Assembly (NCBI GenBank): GCA_022495005.1
Contig: JAGYXB010001798.1
Span: 1-64,000, forward strand
DNA from: Rhyacophila brunnea
Taxonomy: Eukaryota > Arthropoda > Insecta > Trichoptera > Rhyacophilidae
Direction: 5' to 3'
Length of the DNA stretch: 64,000 nt
A program made the position numbers and the translations under genes. Position 1 is the stretch's first letter; each line of letters opens with the position of its first letter. The notes below the pieces were generated by a model that was not told the origin of the DNA, searched no databases, and was given only the letters and a program-made list of their open reading frames with translations. This document shows positions 11,801 through 22,961 of this stretch, piece by piece.

Positions 11801-14800
11801 AGTTCCCATACAAGTGTCATTTTAAAAGTGTACCACAAAATATATTATGAATATCGTCTTATAATATTTCCTTGTATGTATAATGCGTTAAGACCGATAA
11901 CATGGATTCCCGAATTTCACCCGTATTGCCCTGGCTGTAAAACTAAATTTGCGTTCTTGGAATAGTGAACCTAGGGGTGCTGCAACGCAAAACAGACAGA
12001 GCAAGTCGTCATGCGCTGACTATTAGTTAGAGTAAGATGCAAGCTAGACCGGGCTTACTCAGTAAGTTTTAACAAAGGCCGAGTCGCTAAAAATCGGGCG
12101 TCATTTTAAGAAGCATATGATTCATCCAGTAGTATATCAATGAGTTGGGTACTAAATTACTTACTGTAGTACTTGTTGGTAGGTGTTTGAACATGTACCG
12201 TTAAAAAAAAAACGATTTTTTTCGGTTAGGTTAGGTTAGGCACATGGATGTACTGGAATATGACTATATTCTAAAACATTTATGTAATAAAAATACTTTA
12301 TGCAGTCATCAAATGTTTAAAATAAATATAAAGGATAGTGAGGCTTCAAAATTATATAAATAGATTATCTACAACGTTTAAGGAATGTCCAGGGTTATGC
12401 TCTTTTGACCTACGTTGGGCATGTGGGCCCAAGGGATAAAATGATATGCCATTGATACTAGTGGAGGCTACATACCGCGGGGGTAGGCAGATCATGCACC
12501 GCATATGGGCGGTAGTTATTCTACGGGCGACAAAATCTAAGAAGGTTAAAAATATTACTGGTTGAGTCTCTCTTAGTATTTTTAAATGATAAAATTTAAT
12601 AATTGTTCAGATATTCTCAAATCTTTAAATAACTTTTAATTATAAATAAATCAGTACTGCGTCCATTTTATTACTCCACTCATTTTTTTACTGATAAAAA
12701 AGGTTAATTGACAATAAAATTACTCACTAAATATGTTCCTTCGTTCAAAGCATCCACAAATGGTGTTATAAAATTGAGAAGCAAAACACCAGGAGACAAT
12801 AAAAGCTGAAATTAAAAATGTATAATTTATTAAGGCGCATCCATATACCAGCAGAGGCACCTAGCGGGAAAATACGAAGCTTGCAATTTGAGACATTTTC
12901 TTGATAATTTACAATTTCTTATTACATCTGTATTAATTAATAAATATGTATCTGAAAACATTAAAAAGAAAAAAAAATAAGTCAAAGATAAACTTACAAT
13001 TGTAAAGAAATCATAATTTGTAACATATTTATCTCCCCAGTTTCGTAATTAGTACATTATATTTTAGTCATATTTATTATTAAAATTTAATTTAATAAGT
13101 TTTTAATTTTTCCTTGTGTAGATTTTTGACTAATTCATCGTTTTAATATTTTTTATATTTATTTAAAAAACATCGATTTCTATAAAAATATAAATGTGTA
13201 TAACTTGAAATCCTTTTTATTTATATCAAATTTTATTTTAGGGTCCCAATATTGAAGCTCGGTTTGATATAAATAAAAAGGATTTCAAGTTATTCGCATT
13301 CATATTTTTATAAAAATCGATGTTTTTTTTAAATAAATAAGTAATTATAAAAAATATTAAAACGATGAATTAGTCAAAAATACACGAGAAAAAATTGAAA
13401 ACTTAATAAACTAAATTTTAATTATAAAAATGACGACGAAATATAATGTAATACTAAAGTAACTGGGGAGATAAATATGTTACAAATTCTGATTTCTTTA
13501 CAATTGTAAGTTTATCTTTGACTTATTTTTTTTCTTTTTAATGTCTTCAGATACATATATATTAATTATAATACAGTTGAAATTTTAAATTATCAAAACA
13601 AAATGTCTCAAATTGCAAGCTTCGTATTTTCCGCTAGGTGCCTCTGCTGGTATAAGGATCCCCCTTCAGCATTATATTGATAGATTATAATAGTGTAAAG
13701 TCGCACATATATAACACTTCAACAAAAAAACAAATATACTCCTACATAGGGATGGCGGCAACTGATGAGCCATTCCAGTATGCATCAGAAGATTCTAGAT
13801 CAGGGCTCGAAATGGACCGGAGCGCACCGGATCGCTATTCCGGGTCGTAAAATCGGCAACATTGTCGTTCCTTCTTGAGGAAAAAATAATTTTACCGTTT
13901 GAGCTAGAATGGATATACCTAGATAATAAAAATCTCACACACTTATTTTTATAAAACACGTATAAAATTAAATACATATTATTTAGAGCGCCTTTCTCGA
14001 TGGATTCCCAGGAAGAAAAAGGTCCATAGGTAGTCTTAGGTTTCGTTGGAATGACAGTGTGCGGAGGGACGTCAGGGGTAGGTCACTGAATGAGTGTCGC
14101 CGTTGATGTCAAGGTGCAAGTTGGTATGTAGTATCATTAAAGAGGAAGACAAATGCATATTTTGTAATTCAATCAGTAGATGTCTCTCATGTATGTAATC
14201 TACACATAATTACTTGCTCCAAAATAGAGGTTGTGATCGAAATTTCTCGTCTCGAGTATTCTCTATAAATTTGATTCTCGTTTCAAGAAATGTTTTATTC
14301 AGACATTTTCATAGATTTTTTTTTACCAGGAATGTATATTGCAAATATTGAGATTCGGAGTAAACGATCCCAATTTAGCTTTTTTCTGGTCTAAATTAAT
14401 TTGCCAATGTACGCTTTCGCCTGAAGAGGTAAAGATATAAAAAAGCTGTCAATTTTAATTCTAATATTCATAAGACGTCAAATTTCATTTTGAAATGAAA
14501 TTGTGGCTGAAAAAAGCTCTCGCCTTAGACGATTTTTTTAAAAAGGGAATTCAAAAAACTCTACATAAAAAAGTCTCGAGAATCAAAATAAATATCATTT
14601 AATTAGAAAATAATTCTCTAATCTCAACATCGAAATAATAAGCTCTACTCCTAACTGAGTAGCTTTTAAATGATTAAGTATGTAGGTATATCAATAAAAT
14701 TGTATTTTTACCAAAGTGTTGAAAGTTGATTTGACTAAATCCAAACTTTCTGACAGTTTATAATATACTGTCATAAGATTTACAATTTCATCTTCTGTCA

Positions 14801-15539
14801 CTGGTGTGATACTTTTCAACGTTTCGATTTTATTTTTTGGTATTATTATTCTGTCAATTATGAACGATAGTATAGGATCACTTTGTAGATATTCAATGTC
14901 TTGAATATCAAATGCGACACTTAGTTTTTTGTTGATTATATTTAAATACGTAAATAATGTAAGTATACTTATACAGAATTTATAATAAGCCAAGTCAATG
15001 ACAGACACTGTAAAATACATCCATACAACTGAAACGGTTTGATATGAACCAACATGAAATTCAATCTCTAAATAACTAATAGAGATTATCACAAATAAGG
15101 TTAAGCAGAAATGTACAACATAACTGATTCTGTTATCGGAATAAAATGCATTTGTAACATTTAAACTTTCGTCAATTAATTTAATATTTTTTACAAGTTT
15201 ATTTACTAATTTATTATGTGTAAACGTGCAAAACACCCAAATGAAAACTGCGTCTAACGTCTTTAAGATGTATGTAGAAACCAAACAAACACTAATTATA
15301 TTACTGATTTTAAAATATATATGTATTGTCGTTGTTGTTAAAACAAACGTCAGTATAATAGACACACTGATTAATAGTATAACATATATTTTAAACAAAT
15401 ATCGTGTAAACAAAGTGTCGTTTGAACAATAATATGTTAGGCCTAAAATAGAGTATACAATCCTGAATGGTTCGATTTTTTTTATAAAATTATTTTCAAT
15501 TAACGATTTTTTATACTTTATTTTGTTGTGAAAATTCAT
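8812..15539 (-). CDS. Gustatory receptor Gr-A, four exons
   Basis: This encodes a multi-pass membrane chemoreceptor of the insect gustatory receptor family, expected in sensory neuron dendrites as a ligand-gated channel. The ligand cannot be told. Exons on the minus strand are 15539-14712 (276 codons), 12805-12728 (26 codons), 11255-11105 (50 codons plus one base) and 8984-8812 (to TAA). Donors are GTAAAA, GTGAGT and GTAAGT, and all three acceptors end in AG. Two introns are phase 0 and the last is phase 1. The joined protein is about 409 aa, normal for a Gr. Exon 1 carries several hydrophobic helices. Exon 3 has ALHDAILLFVPACVCELLKY. Exon 4 ends in the family signature TYLNILIQL. No internal stop was seen. 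It is a close paralogue of Gr-B. Introns hold an R1 fragment, MITEs and a hairpin element. Confidence 0.9.
9600..10240 (-). mobile_element. R1-type non-LTR retrotransposon, 3' fragment
   Basis: The minus strand encodes the C-terminal end of an R1-style ORF2. One frame gives VSQILTGHGDFAAELQGFRL, and after a frameshift another gives HQDAEHVLWDCPL (part of the usual zinc-binding end), continuing to a stop at 9851. The sequence from about 9600 to 9850 is probably its 3' UTR. It lies in intron 3 of Gr-A, in the same orientation as the gene. It is 5'-truncated and frameshifted, hence dead. Confidence 0.75.
11385..11553. mobile_element. Small MITE flanked by TA
   Basis: The ends are near-perfect inverted repeats (CAGACCTACAAACTTATCTG, then AGAATGG after one or two differing bases). 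TA flanks both sides (11383-11384 and 11554-11555), the target of Tc1/mariner-type transposases. It is 169 bases long with no coding frame and lies in intron 2 of Gr-A. Confidence 0.8.
11778..12142. mobile_element. MITE with 8-base target duplication AGTTGGGT
   Basis: The ends are CATTGATATACTACTAGATG and, read inward from the right, CATTGATATACTACTGGATG. AGTTGGGT is exactly duplicated at 11770-11777 and 12143-12150. An 8-base duplication points to the hAT superfamily. The element is 365 bases and non-coding, in intron 2 of Gr-A. Confidence 0.85.
12180..12415 (-). mobile_element. Deleted copy of the TTAA hairpin element
   Basis: The sequence resembles the right arm of the element at 19723-21113. 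It starts near GTGTTTGAACATGTACCGTT, jumps to CTGGAATATGACTATATTCT, and continues through TAGATTATCTACAACGTTTA to about 12415. One arm and much of the interior are missing. A short run TTAGGTTAGGTTAGG lies at about 12226-12239. Confidence 0.6.
12425..12545. repeat. Short repeat shared with 54800-54890
   Basis: The block GGGGGTAGGCAGAT, then GGGCGGTAGTTA, then GGGCG-CAAAATC, recurs near 54815-54885. It looks like the end of a DNA transposon family. No boundaries could be set. Confidence 0.35.
12846..13652. mobile_element. Hairpin element with ~390-base inverted arms
   Basis: The left arm (12846-13231) and right arm (13262-13652) are near-complete reverse complements separated by about 30 bases. 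The ends read TACCAGCAGAGGCACCTAGC, and TA or TATA flanks both sides. Arm-to-arm differences are small. There is no coding frame. Such long-terminal-inverted-repeat elements are usually non-autonomous Tc1/mariner relatives. It lies in intron 1 of Gr-A, so it would be transcribed with that gene and could fold on itself. Confidence 0.85.
13801..13980 (+). mobile_element. W-type hAT MITE, left part
   Basis: It begins CAGGGCTCGAAATGGACCGG and follows the complete W element at 46193-46418 through the TGAGGAAAAAATA region. The right end (CCATTTCGAGCG) is missing, so the copy is truncated or diverged. It lies in intron 1 of Gr-A. Confidence 0.65.
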
Positions 15540-16089
15540 AATATTATTATTATGTTGTATTATGAAAACAATTATTGTAGGTATCGGAAATAGTAAAAGG
15601 TAGTGATAACTATTAATTCATGTAAACAGTGTGAAGCCAGCAATCCATTGTACCAATAATTAAATTAAAACACTTATAGTCTACCTATAATTGTTTCTAT
15701 CATTAATGCGTATTGGGGAATATTTGTTACGTTTTATTTTAATTAATTTATTCTATTTTTAAATATAAGTTAATATTAAACTACCAAATCAATAAATTAA
15801 ATAAGTGTTTCTCAATTTAAATAGTTGTGAAATGATATTATTACATAATTAACGTTTAAAGTTATATGTTATTAACGGATGATAGTATTTTAACATATTG
15901 TTTCACTGAAAAACTAGTCTAAATACGCATTTTTTGCATTTTTACAGTGGCGTATAATATCTTTTGGAAGAAGGATAAATATTATCAATCACATCATTAT
16001 ATTTTTAAAAATAAAGTGTAAAAAGAAACTTAACATATAGGTAGATGTAGTATAAATTTGCTTTTAGAAAAAATAAAAAGTTTTTAATT
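15540..16089. other. Upstream region of Gr-A, no gene seen
   Basis: This AT-rich DNA lies 5' of the Gr-A start codon and would hold its promoter. I could not identify a specific promoter element, repeat or open frame. Confidence 0.4.
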
Positions 16090-16098
16090 CAATTCAAT

Positions 16099-16132
<34 letters not shown>

Positions 16133-16749
16133 TATTGTGGACATTACAAATTATAAGTTTAAGACGTTCACAACATGACATGAAACATTATTATAAAGAA
16201 GCGTGATAAAAGGGATTAAAATGAAAATATAAAAAGAGAATATAATATAAACATACAAAAGCAGTAAAAATACAATTATAATATATTATAGAAGTTCAAA
16301 GAAGTACACCGTGTTTGCTAAATAGACCCTATTTTAAGAATTTATAAAATAGTGCCCACCTAAACTCACCTCACGCCAGTGTAATATTTCAACACCCGAA
16401 GCAATTTGGTTGAACATAGTTATCCCTCTCCCAATTATTGGCATTACCAGTGGCAGGTTGGTTCTGCACCTTGGGAGAATAAACAACGTGTGCTCCCTAT
16501 TTCTAAGATACTTATCAGAGACACACAGGTCAACACTACCCAGAATGGCAGAGTTCTTATTTATACCTCGTATAAGTCGGAAAAAAGTAGCTAAATAAAG
16601 ATCTCTTCTAAATTGTAGACGTATGTAAACATACCTAAGAGAAAGTCAGTTGGATAAAGCCACGGATAGTACCTATCCATACAACCTCAAGTAAAGGAGT
16701 CTCAAGAATTTCTTCTGAACCCTCTCGACCATAAGGCCATACTTCAACT
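16090..16749 (-). mobile_element. Jockey/CR1-type LINE, 3' end (copy 2)
   Basis: This is an inverted copy of the LINE at 1-1787, truncated at its 5' end near the AGTTGAAGTATGGCC block (16749) and ending in a poly-A tail (T run about 16103-16129). It keeps the RVQKKFLRL and PDNYLRNREH-type coding end and the same 3' UTR. Frames are interrupted. Confidence 0.85.
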
Positions 16750-16763
16750 TATTAACTTACAAA

Positions 16764-17262
16764 TTGAAATTTTGAACATTTCGGGAAATCCCGGATTTTG
16801 AGAATTTTCTCGGGAATCGAAATTTCTTTATTATCAAATATTAATCGAAAAACGATTTTTATATATGAAAAAAGTAGACAGAAAACATAAAACGTTCACA
16901 GACTGGTCGGCGAATTTAACACAATTAAGCTACTTTCGACACAAAATAAGCGCAATTTTTCAACGTCAAGGAATTTTGTGTCTCAAAAACGTAAGCGATT
17001 GTCAGACGCAGCGATTGATAGTCTGTGTTTTTTGAAATCCTGTTTTAATAAGTAATGTTTTGAGTTATTTTTGTTCCCCAACTTCTATTTTGTTTGTCTT
17101 CTTACATAAATAAAAAAAATGATATTTTTTGAAATTTGTCTGTTTTCACACTGATTTTAGGATTTTTTACAGGTTTTTTTAAATTTCTCGATATATCGAG
17201 AATTCTTTTCTGGAAATCCCGAATCTCGAGATTAAGATTTTCTCGGGAAATACCAAACTCAC
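16764..17262 (+). mobile_element. Z-type hAT element relic
   Basis: The right end reads, inward from 17262, GAGTTTGGTATTTCCCGAG. The other copies begin TAGAGTTGGGTATTTCCCGA or TAGAGTTGGATATTTCCCGA, a typical hAT terminal repeat. The plus strand carries the end of a transposase (16935-17055). The left side is degraded. A second copy lies inverted at the window edge (63653-64000) and a terminal fragment at 50020-50200. Confidence 0.75.
16935..17055 (+). pseudogene. hAT transposase C-terminal end
   Basis: The plus-strand frame reads RNFSTSRNFVSQKRKRLSDA, then AIDSLCFLKSCFNK and a TAA at 17053-17055. The FS.S.N.VS.KR.RLS....LCFLK pattern is the C-terminal dimerisation motif of hAT transposases (Ac/Tip100-like). 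The expected SERVFS glutamate region is altered upstream. Only this end survives. The same reading is present on the minus strand near 63870-63990. Confidence 0.8.
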
Positions 17263-17945
17263 CCCGTATGGAATTTATAATGAGACTCGAGAATTAAATT
17301 ACGCCGTTCACGATGGCCAAACTGTAACAAGTCTTGACTCGCTCGTTGTCTTGGGTGTAACTGACACTTTATAAGGTCTTGCGTGAGGAAAAACTATGTA
17401 CTACTTATTTGCGACAGATAAAGGATGAAGGTCTAAGTGTAAGAAATTGAAGCAAAAAAGGACCATTGGACCACTGGTTAAGTTATCAACAAATGAGTTT
17501 ACATTGCAGGTTAGTTTACAGAGAACTTCACACTACTGTTATGATATTTATTTGTTAATTTGCATAAAAAAATAACTTGGAACGATTAGTCGAATAGCAG
17601 CCAATACTTACTATTAGATACACTATACGCAATATTATTTAAGTTATTGAAAATTTTTGTTAAGCCCTTCATCATGCACTCGAGTAAGTAATCATCAGTG
17701 ACGAAGGGTGACTTTTAGAAATAGGTAGGCTGTGGAGATCTGATAAAAAGAACACAGTTTTCAGGTATACTTACGATAAATAAGAAGATAATACGATGAA
17801 TGGATAATGAAAACGACACACTAATTTAATGAAACTTCAAAAACTCAATGATGACATAAAATTAAGCGATCAGTTTAAATTAAGTACGTATTTTTTCAAA
17901 ACATTTATACACATCAAAAATCATTAGATAAAAGTTCTTTTTATT
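17263..17945 (+). repeat. Repeat unit adjoining the Z-type hAT, inverted copy at 63060-63652
   Basis: This block (CCCCGTATGGAATT, CGCCGTTCACGATGGCCAAA, CTTCATCATGCACTCGAGTA, AGTGACGAAGGGTGACTTTT) occurs in the reverse order and strand next to the second Z element at the right edge. It contains a Y-like end at about 17695-17760. No gene is seen. Confidence 0.75.
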
Positions 17946-19109
17946 TAAAAAAAAAACATAAACACAGTCTATAGATATTTATTAATATTCGATTAAACAC
18001 CACAGAAATTATTTTTTTAAATTATCTAATTATTAATTATTTAGTTTTAGGCTCTGCGTTTGAAGCTTACCTTAGTTCATACCATTCGATAGACTGGGCG
18101 GGGCTACGTGACGTAAAGTCCATATGAAAAAAATTGAGAATTATTTGAAACATAATCCGACCTTTATTTACGTCAAGACCCTTCTGTCTATACATTTTTT
18201 AAAACCTTTGCAGATTATTTCATAATAATTATTATCTGTGTAATACATTCCTACACATACGGTATCGGTAAGTAATTATATAAATAAGTCAATATGCAAT
18301 TAAAAAATATTTTTCATAACAAGGTAGGCTTGAAATAGTCTAGTGAACTAGTCTTTGCCACTGGTAATCATAGTGCACATAAAAATTGGCCGCCATTGTG
18401 TGAGTAAGAAAATCGGAACGGAAACTGAGCGATGTTAATATTTGTAAAGTTTACCAACTGAAACAAGCTTTACGCGTTTGCTAAATAAATTAAAATATCA
18501 TAACAGGAATAACGTAAAAGGCTTCTTATATTTATAGTAAAATTCTTTGATTTGTTTGTCATTCAACCTATTGTCTTAACGTGTTAATTTTAATATTGAG
18601 ATTTGAGGGAGTGTCCTGGGAATTAATGTTTGCGACATGATCGTACATGTTGAGAGCCAATGATTAGGCGACCCAATATATTAGACGTACTATGTACTTA
18701 TTGTTATTGTGTATTACGAAAAGGCTTAAGTGAATATGTATACTTAACTATAATGACACATTTATTATTATTGATTCATGTACAAAATTTAGAACATTTC
18801 ATTAGATATACCTACTATCAATGCAGGATCGGATTCTCGACAGATATTTTGGGCAGGGGCGTAGCAAGGTATTTTAGCGTTCAAGGCGTTCAAGGTCCCA
18901 GAATCATAGAATTATTCATATACGTAAGTATATGAAATTGAGACAGGGAATTTTCAACATCACAAATAATTAACCAGGCGAAAGACTAAACAATCAATAA
19001 ACAATATTCGACAACCTAATATTTAGTATTATATAATAAAAATATTATTCAAAGATTAAACCAAAACACTGGCGATTTTTATTCAATAAAACAATACTTT
19101 TTATCATAG
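17946..19109. other. Gene-free stretch
   Basis: AT-rich, with open frames (such as 18660-18935) that show no recognisable motif. The phrase GGGGCGTAGCAAGGTATTTT near 18860 resembles a transposon end, but no partner end was found. Confidence 0.35.
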
Positions 19110-19590
19110 TCATAATAATTACAAGATAAAAATAACTTTTTATATACCACGTTTTTAAATTTTCTGTTGAATCATTTAAACTTGACAATTATATGTATTT
19201 TTAATAATTTACGACAAATAAGACAATTGTCAACAAATCATTTTTTTGCTATTTTGCAACAAAAAATATAGAATACTGAAATGTCATTTTGCTTTCCATA
19301 GTAACTCACGTATATATTAATAATTTAGTTGCTTGGACCACCCCCTTAGCAACCAATAATAGTGGATTGGATTACGGATTTCTTCCGAAATAACTTTTCA
19401 TACAAAACAGAATTAACTGAAAATGAATTCAATTCTACTTAAAGGTGGCTAAAAGTATTGGTATCGTGTTCTGATATATTCTAAAAGTTTCAAATGTTTA
19501 GCTTGTCGGGAAGTTAGTTAAAAATCGACTGCAAGATTTGTACTGGATAAACAACCACCGGACAAACAAGAATACAAGTTAGGAAAAACG
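19110..19590 (+). repeat. Dispersed repeat X, copy 2
   Basis: Matches the family at 4437-4925 from ATAATTACAAGATAAAAATA through CAAAACAGAATTAACTGAAA to GGACAAACAAGAATACAAGT. Non-coding. Confidence 0.8.
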
Positions 19591-19722
19591 TGGTTAAAAT
19601 GTTCGTTTCGCCATAATTTAGTCATTTTAGGATGAAGTTTTCCGTTTACTTTTTATTCTTGCACGTTAGACGAAGATTCACTTCTGAGACCCTACCTGTG
19701 TACCAGTAAAAACCACTTTTAA

Positions 19723-21113
19723 GGGGGGACATGCTCGTCGAAGGTCAAAATTGAGTTTTTATTGTATTTTCAAACCATGATCCTGGACACTCCTTAAACG
19801 TTGTAGATAATCTATTTATATAATTTTGAAGCCTTATTATCCTTTATAGTTATTTTACACATTTAATGACTGCATGAAGTATTTTTGTTACATAAAATAG
19901 TATTCTTTTAAACCTCTCGCTCTAATGTTTTAGAATATAGTCATATTTCGGTACATAACTGTGCAGTGGTGTTAGGATTTTTTACATTTATTAATTTTTA
20001 AACGCATTTATAAAACCATTAGTATAATTTATTACGAGATAATTTTTGTAAAATATTCACGATAAAAAATTATTTTGATAATCTCTGTGATCCCAAATTT
20101 GACAAGAATTAGGCATTTTATTATTCAAAAAATCGGCAAGATTAACACATTTGAAGATGATTCTAAAGATACTTATTATAAGCTATGTTTTTGACCATTC
20201 AAGTGTGATAAACATCTTATGAATAATGATTGCTTTATAATAATTATTGACCTAAGAATAAGGTAGTGTTTTTTTGAAATACGCCATTTCTTTTGTCATT
20301 CCCTAGTGGTTAAGCTACAACATACGGCCGTAGCCATAAAATGACAAACTATAATTAAAGTAGGGAGTAAAATTATGTTAACGCGCGTGTTTGAACATGT
20401 ACCTAACCGAATTTTTTTTTATTTTTTTTTAAACGGTACATGTTCAAACACGCGCGTCAATATCATTTTACTCCCTACTTCAATTATAGTTTGTCAATTT
20501 ATGGCTACGGCGTATGTTGTAGCTTAACCACTGGGGAATGCCAAAAGAAATGGCGTATTTCAAAAAAACACTACTTTATTCTTAGGTCAATAATTATTAT
20601 AAAGCAATCATTATTCATAAGATGTTTATCACACTTGAATGGTCAAAAACATTGTTTATAATAAGTATCTTTAGAATCATCTTCAAATGTGATAATCTTG
20701 CCGATTTTTTGAATAATAAAATGCCTAATTCTTGTCAAATTCGGGATCACAGAGATTATCAATATAATTTTTTATCATGAATATTTTACAAAATTATCTC
20801 ATAATAAATTATGCTAATGGTTTTATAAATGCGTTTAAAAATTAATAAATGTAAAAAATCGTAACACCACTGCACAGTTATGTACCGAAATATGACTATA
20901 TTCTAAATCATTAGAGCGAGAGGTTTATAAGAATACTATTTTATGTAACAAAAATACTTTATGCAGTCATCAAACGTTTAAAATAATTATAAAGGATAAT
21001 AAGGCTTCAAAATTATATAAATAGATTATCTACAACGTTTAAGGAGTGTCCAGGATCATGGTTTGAAAATACAATAAAAACTCAATTTTGACCTTCGACG
21101 AGCATGTACCCCC
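19723..21113. mobile_element. TTAA-flanked hairpin element, ~680-base arms
   Basis: The left arm (19723-20403) and right arm (20436-21113) are near-identical reverse complements around a 32-base AT loop. The ends read GGGGGGACATGCTCGTCGAA and, inward, GGGGGTACATGCTCGTCGAA. TTAA stands at both edges (19719-19722 and 21114-21117), the target of piggyBac-type transposases. The arms meet at GTTTGAACATGTACC. The open frame at 20440-20661 is a by-product of the arm. A deleted copy lies at 12180-12415. Confidence 0.88.
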
Positions 21114-21954
21114 TTAAAACATACACACATTATTTAATTATTATGTAAAGTAACAATAAAGAGTGAAATAGTTGCTTTTGCACAATGCGTTGAAAACTAA
21201 TTAAAGGCAGATTAATTCAAAACTGATAAATCGCAACAAGTTAGAATTGGAATGACGGTATTTTTCGACCTGTAGCAAAAATTATAATTTACCTAAACCA
21301 GATAGGTACACATAGAGGTTGGTAATAGATTCAGAAAATCATCATTATTTAGTTAGAGGTTGATAGAGGTTAAAAACTGGGGAATGGGACGATTTGGCAC
21401 CGCGAACTGGCCTCCGGTAATTGGCCGCCGGTACAATCGGACGCCAGCCCAATTGGACGCCGACCCAATTCGACGCTGACCCAATTGGCCTCTGGGAGGA
21501 TTGGACGCCGCACAGTTGAATTAAATGCGCAAAGGAATAGACGTACGTTACGATTTGTTGGAGTAAATAATCAAGTCAGTTTAATATGCTTCTATCTTCT
21601 CAGTAGTTGTACCTTATACATTTCGCGCTTGACACATTTTTAATATAGATTGAAAATAATTATTATGCCTTATGATGTTTATTAAAAGAAAATAATCTTC
21701 CCTCGCTAAAACTTAAAGATGTGCATAATCAATTAATTTATTGTCTATACATGAGTACTTATTTATATTTACAACAAATATTAAAAATAATGTTAGATGT
21801 TAGAATGAAAATAACATTATATTTCAGCGTTTTATCGACTTAATATTATAATAAAACTTAAACATGTATATTATTATGCATAAATGCGTATTTTAAGATA
21901 GTATGAAATTACAAACAAAATATTATCCCAAAAAATAAAAAAAATACAAACATC

Positions 21955-22210
21955 AATAATTGCGCAATCTTTGCAAGAGAGACAAAAACCCATTTTTTGT
22001 GGAAATATAAAAAAATGTAAAATACAAACACCAATAATTGCGCAATCGTGATTTGCGCAATTTTTGTAAGAGAGACAAATCCCATTTTTTGCAGAAAATG
22101 GGTTTTTCCGATTGCGCAATTTTTTTTTCATGAGAGACTGTTTTGTAGAACGAATGGATTTTGTGTCTCTTACAAAATTGCGCAATTCGCGATTGCGCAA
22201 TTATTGATGT
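21955..22210. repeat. Cluster of ATTGCGCAAT palindromes in the hairpin loop
   Basis: ATTGCGCAAT or one-base variants occur at least six times, separated by fragments such as AGAGAGACAAA and CCATTTTTTGC that are themselves repeated in both orientations. It is an internally inverted, partly tandem structure. Function unknown. Confidence 0.75.
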
Positions 22211-22228
22211 TTGTATTTTTTATTTTTC

Positions 22229-22350
22229 GGGATTCCGGCCATTCGGGATTTCAGCGTTCGGGATTTCGGTATTTGGGATTTCGGTATTCGGGATTTCGGC
22301 TTTCGGGACTTAGGCTTTCGGGATTTCGGCCTTCGGGATTTCGTCCGGCA
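22229..22350 (+). repeat. 15-base tandem repeat (TTCGGGATTTCGGNN)
   Basis: About eight imperfect units of TTCGGGATTTCGGNN run from 22229 to 22350. Translated, it gives RDFGFRDFG-like or GFRYSGFRLSG-like low-complexity peptides. These are most likely non-coding. Confidence 0.85.
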
Positions 22351-22961
22351 CCCAGTACCTAAGTACTTTATCAATCAAACTACTGAAACATTTATACTTA
22401 GCAGATAACTTACTTAATATTTTGTTTGTAATTTAATACTATCTTAAAATACGCATTTATGTATAATAATATACATGTTTAAGTTTTATTATAATATTAA
22501 GTCGATAAAATGCTGAAATATAATGTTATTTTCATTCTAACATCTAAAAATATTTTTAATATTTGTTGTAAATATAAATAAGTACCCATGTATAGACAAT
22601 AAATTAATTGATTATGCACATTTTTAAGTTTTAACGAGGGAAGAATTATTTTCTTTTAATAAACATCATAATGCATAATAATTATTCTCAATCTATATTA
22701 AAAATGTGTCAAGCGCGAAATGTATAAGGTAGAACTACTGAGAAGATAGAAGCATATTAAACTGATTTGCTTATTTACTCCAACAAATCGTAACGTACGT
22801 CTATTCCTTTGCGCATTTAATTCAACTGTGCGGCGTCCAATCCTCCCGGAGGCCAATTGGGTCGGCGTCCAATTGGGCCGGCGTCCGATTGTACTGGCGG
22901 CCAGTTACCGGAGGCCAATCGCCGGAGGCCAGTTCACGGTGCCAAATCGTCCTAGACCCTT

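Larger units (their letters stand above)
21380..22959. mobile_element. Hairpin element related to the 6141 MITE, ~548-base arms
   Basis: The arms are about 21380-21927 and 22413-22959. The outer ends are the same pair as in the small MITE at 6141-6284 (GGGAATGGGACGATTTGGC and GGGTCTAGGACGATTTGGC), followed by the same GGCCGCCGG-rich tract. The 485-base loop carries the ATTGCGCAAT palindromes and a 15-base tandem repeat. No clear target duplication was found. The open frames in it (for example 22048-22362) are read-through of the tandem repeat. Confidence 0.88.

Noticed and set aside
12226..12240. TTAGGTTAGGTTAGG, the insect telomere motif
   Set aside because: Only about three units, inside a transposon remnant. 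Too short to indicate telomeric DNA.
22229..22350. Possible CRISPR-like array
   Set aside because: Units are contiguous 15-mers without unique spacers, in a eukaryotic transposon loop.
22048..22408. Open frames with GFRYSGFRLSG-like peptide repeats
   Set aside because: Read-through of the TTCGGGATTTCGG tandem repeat. No start context or splice evidence.
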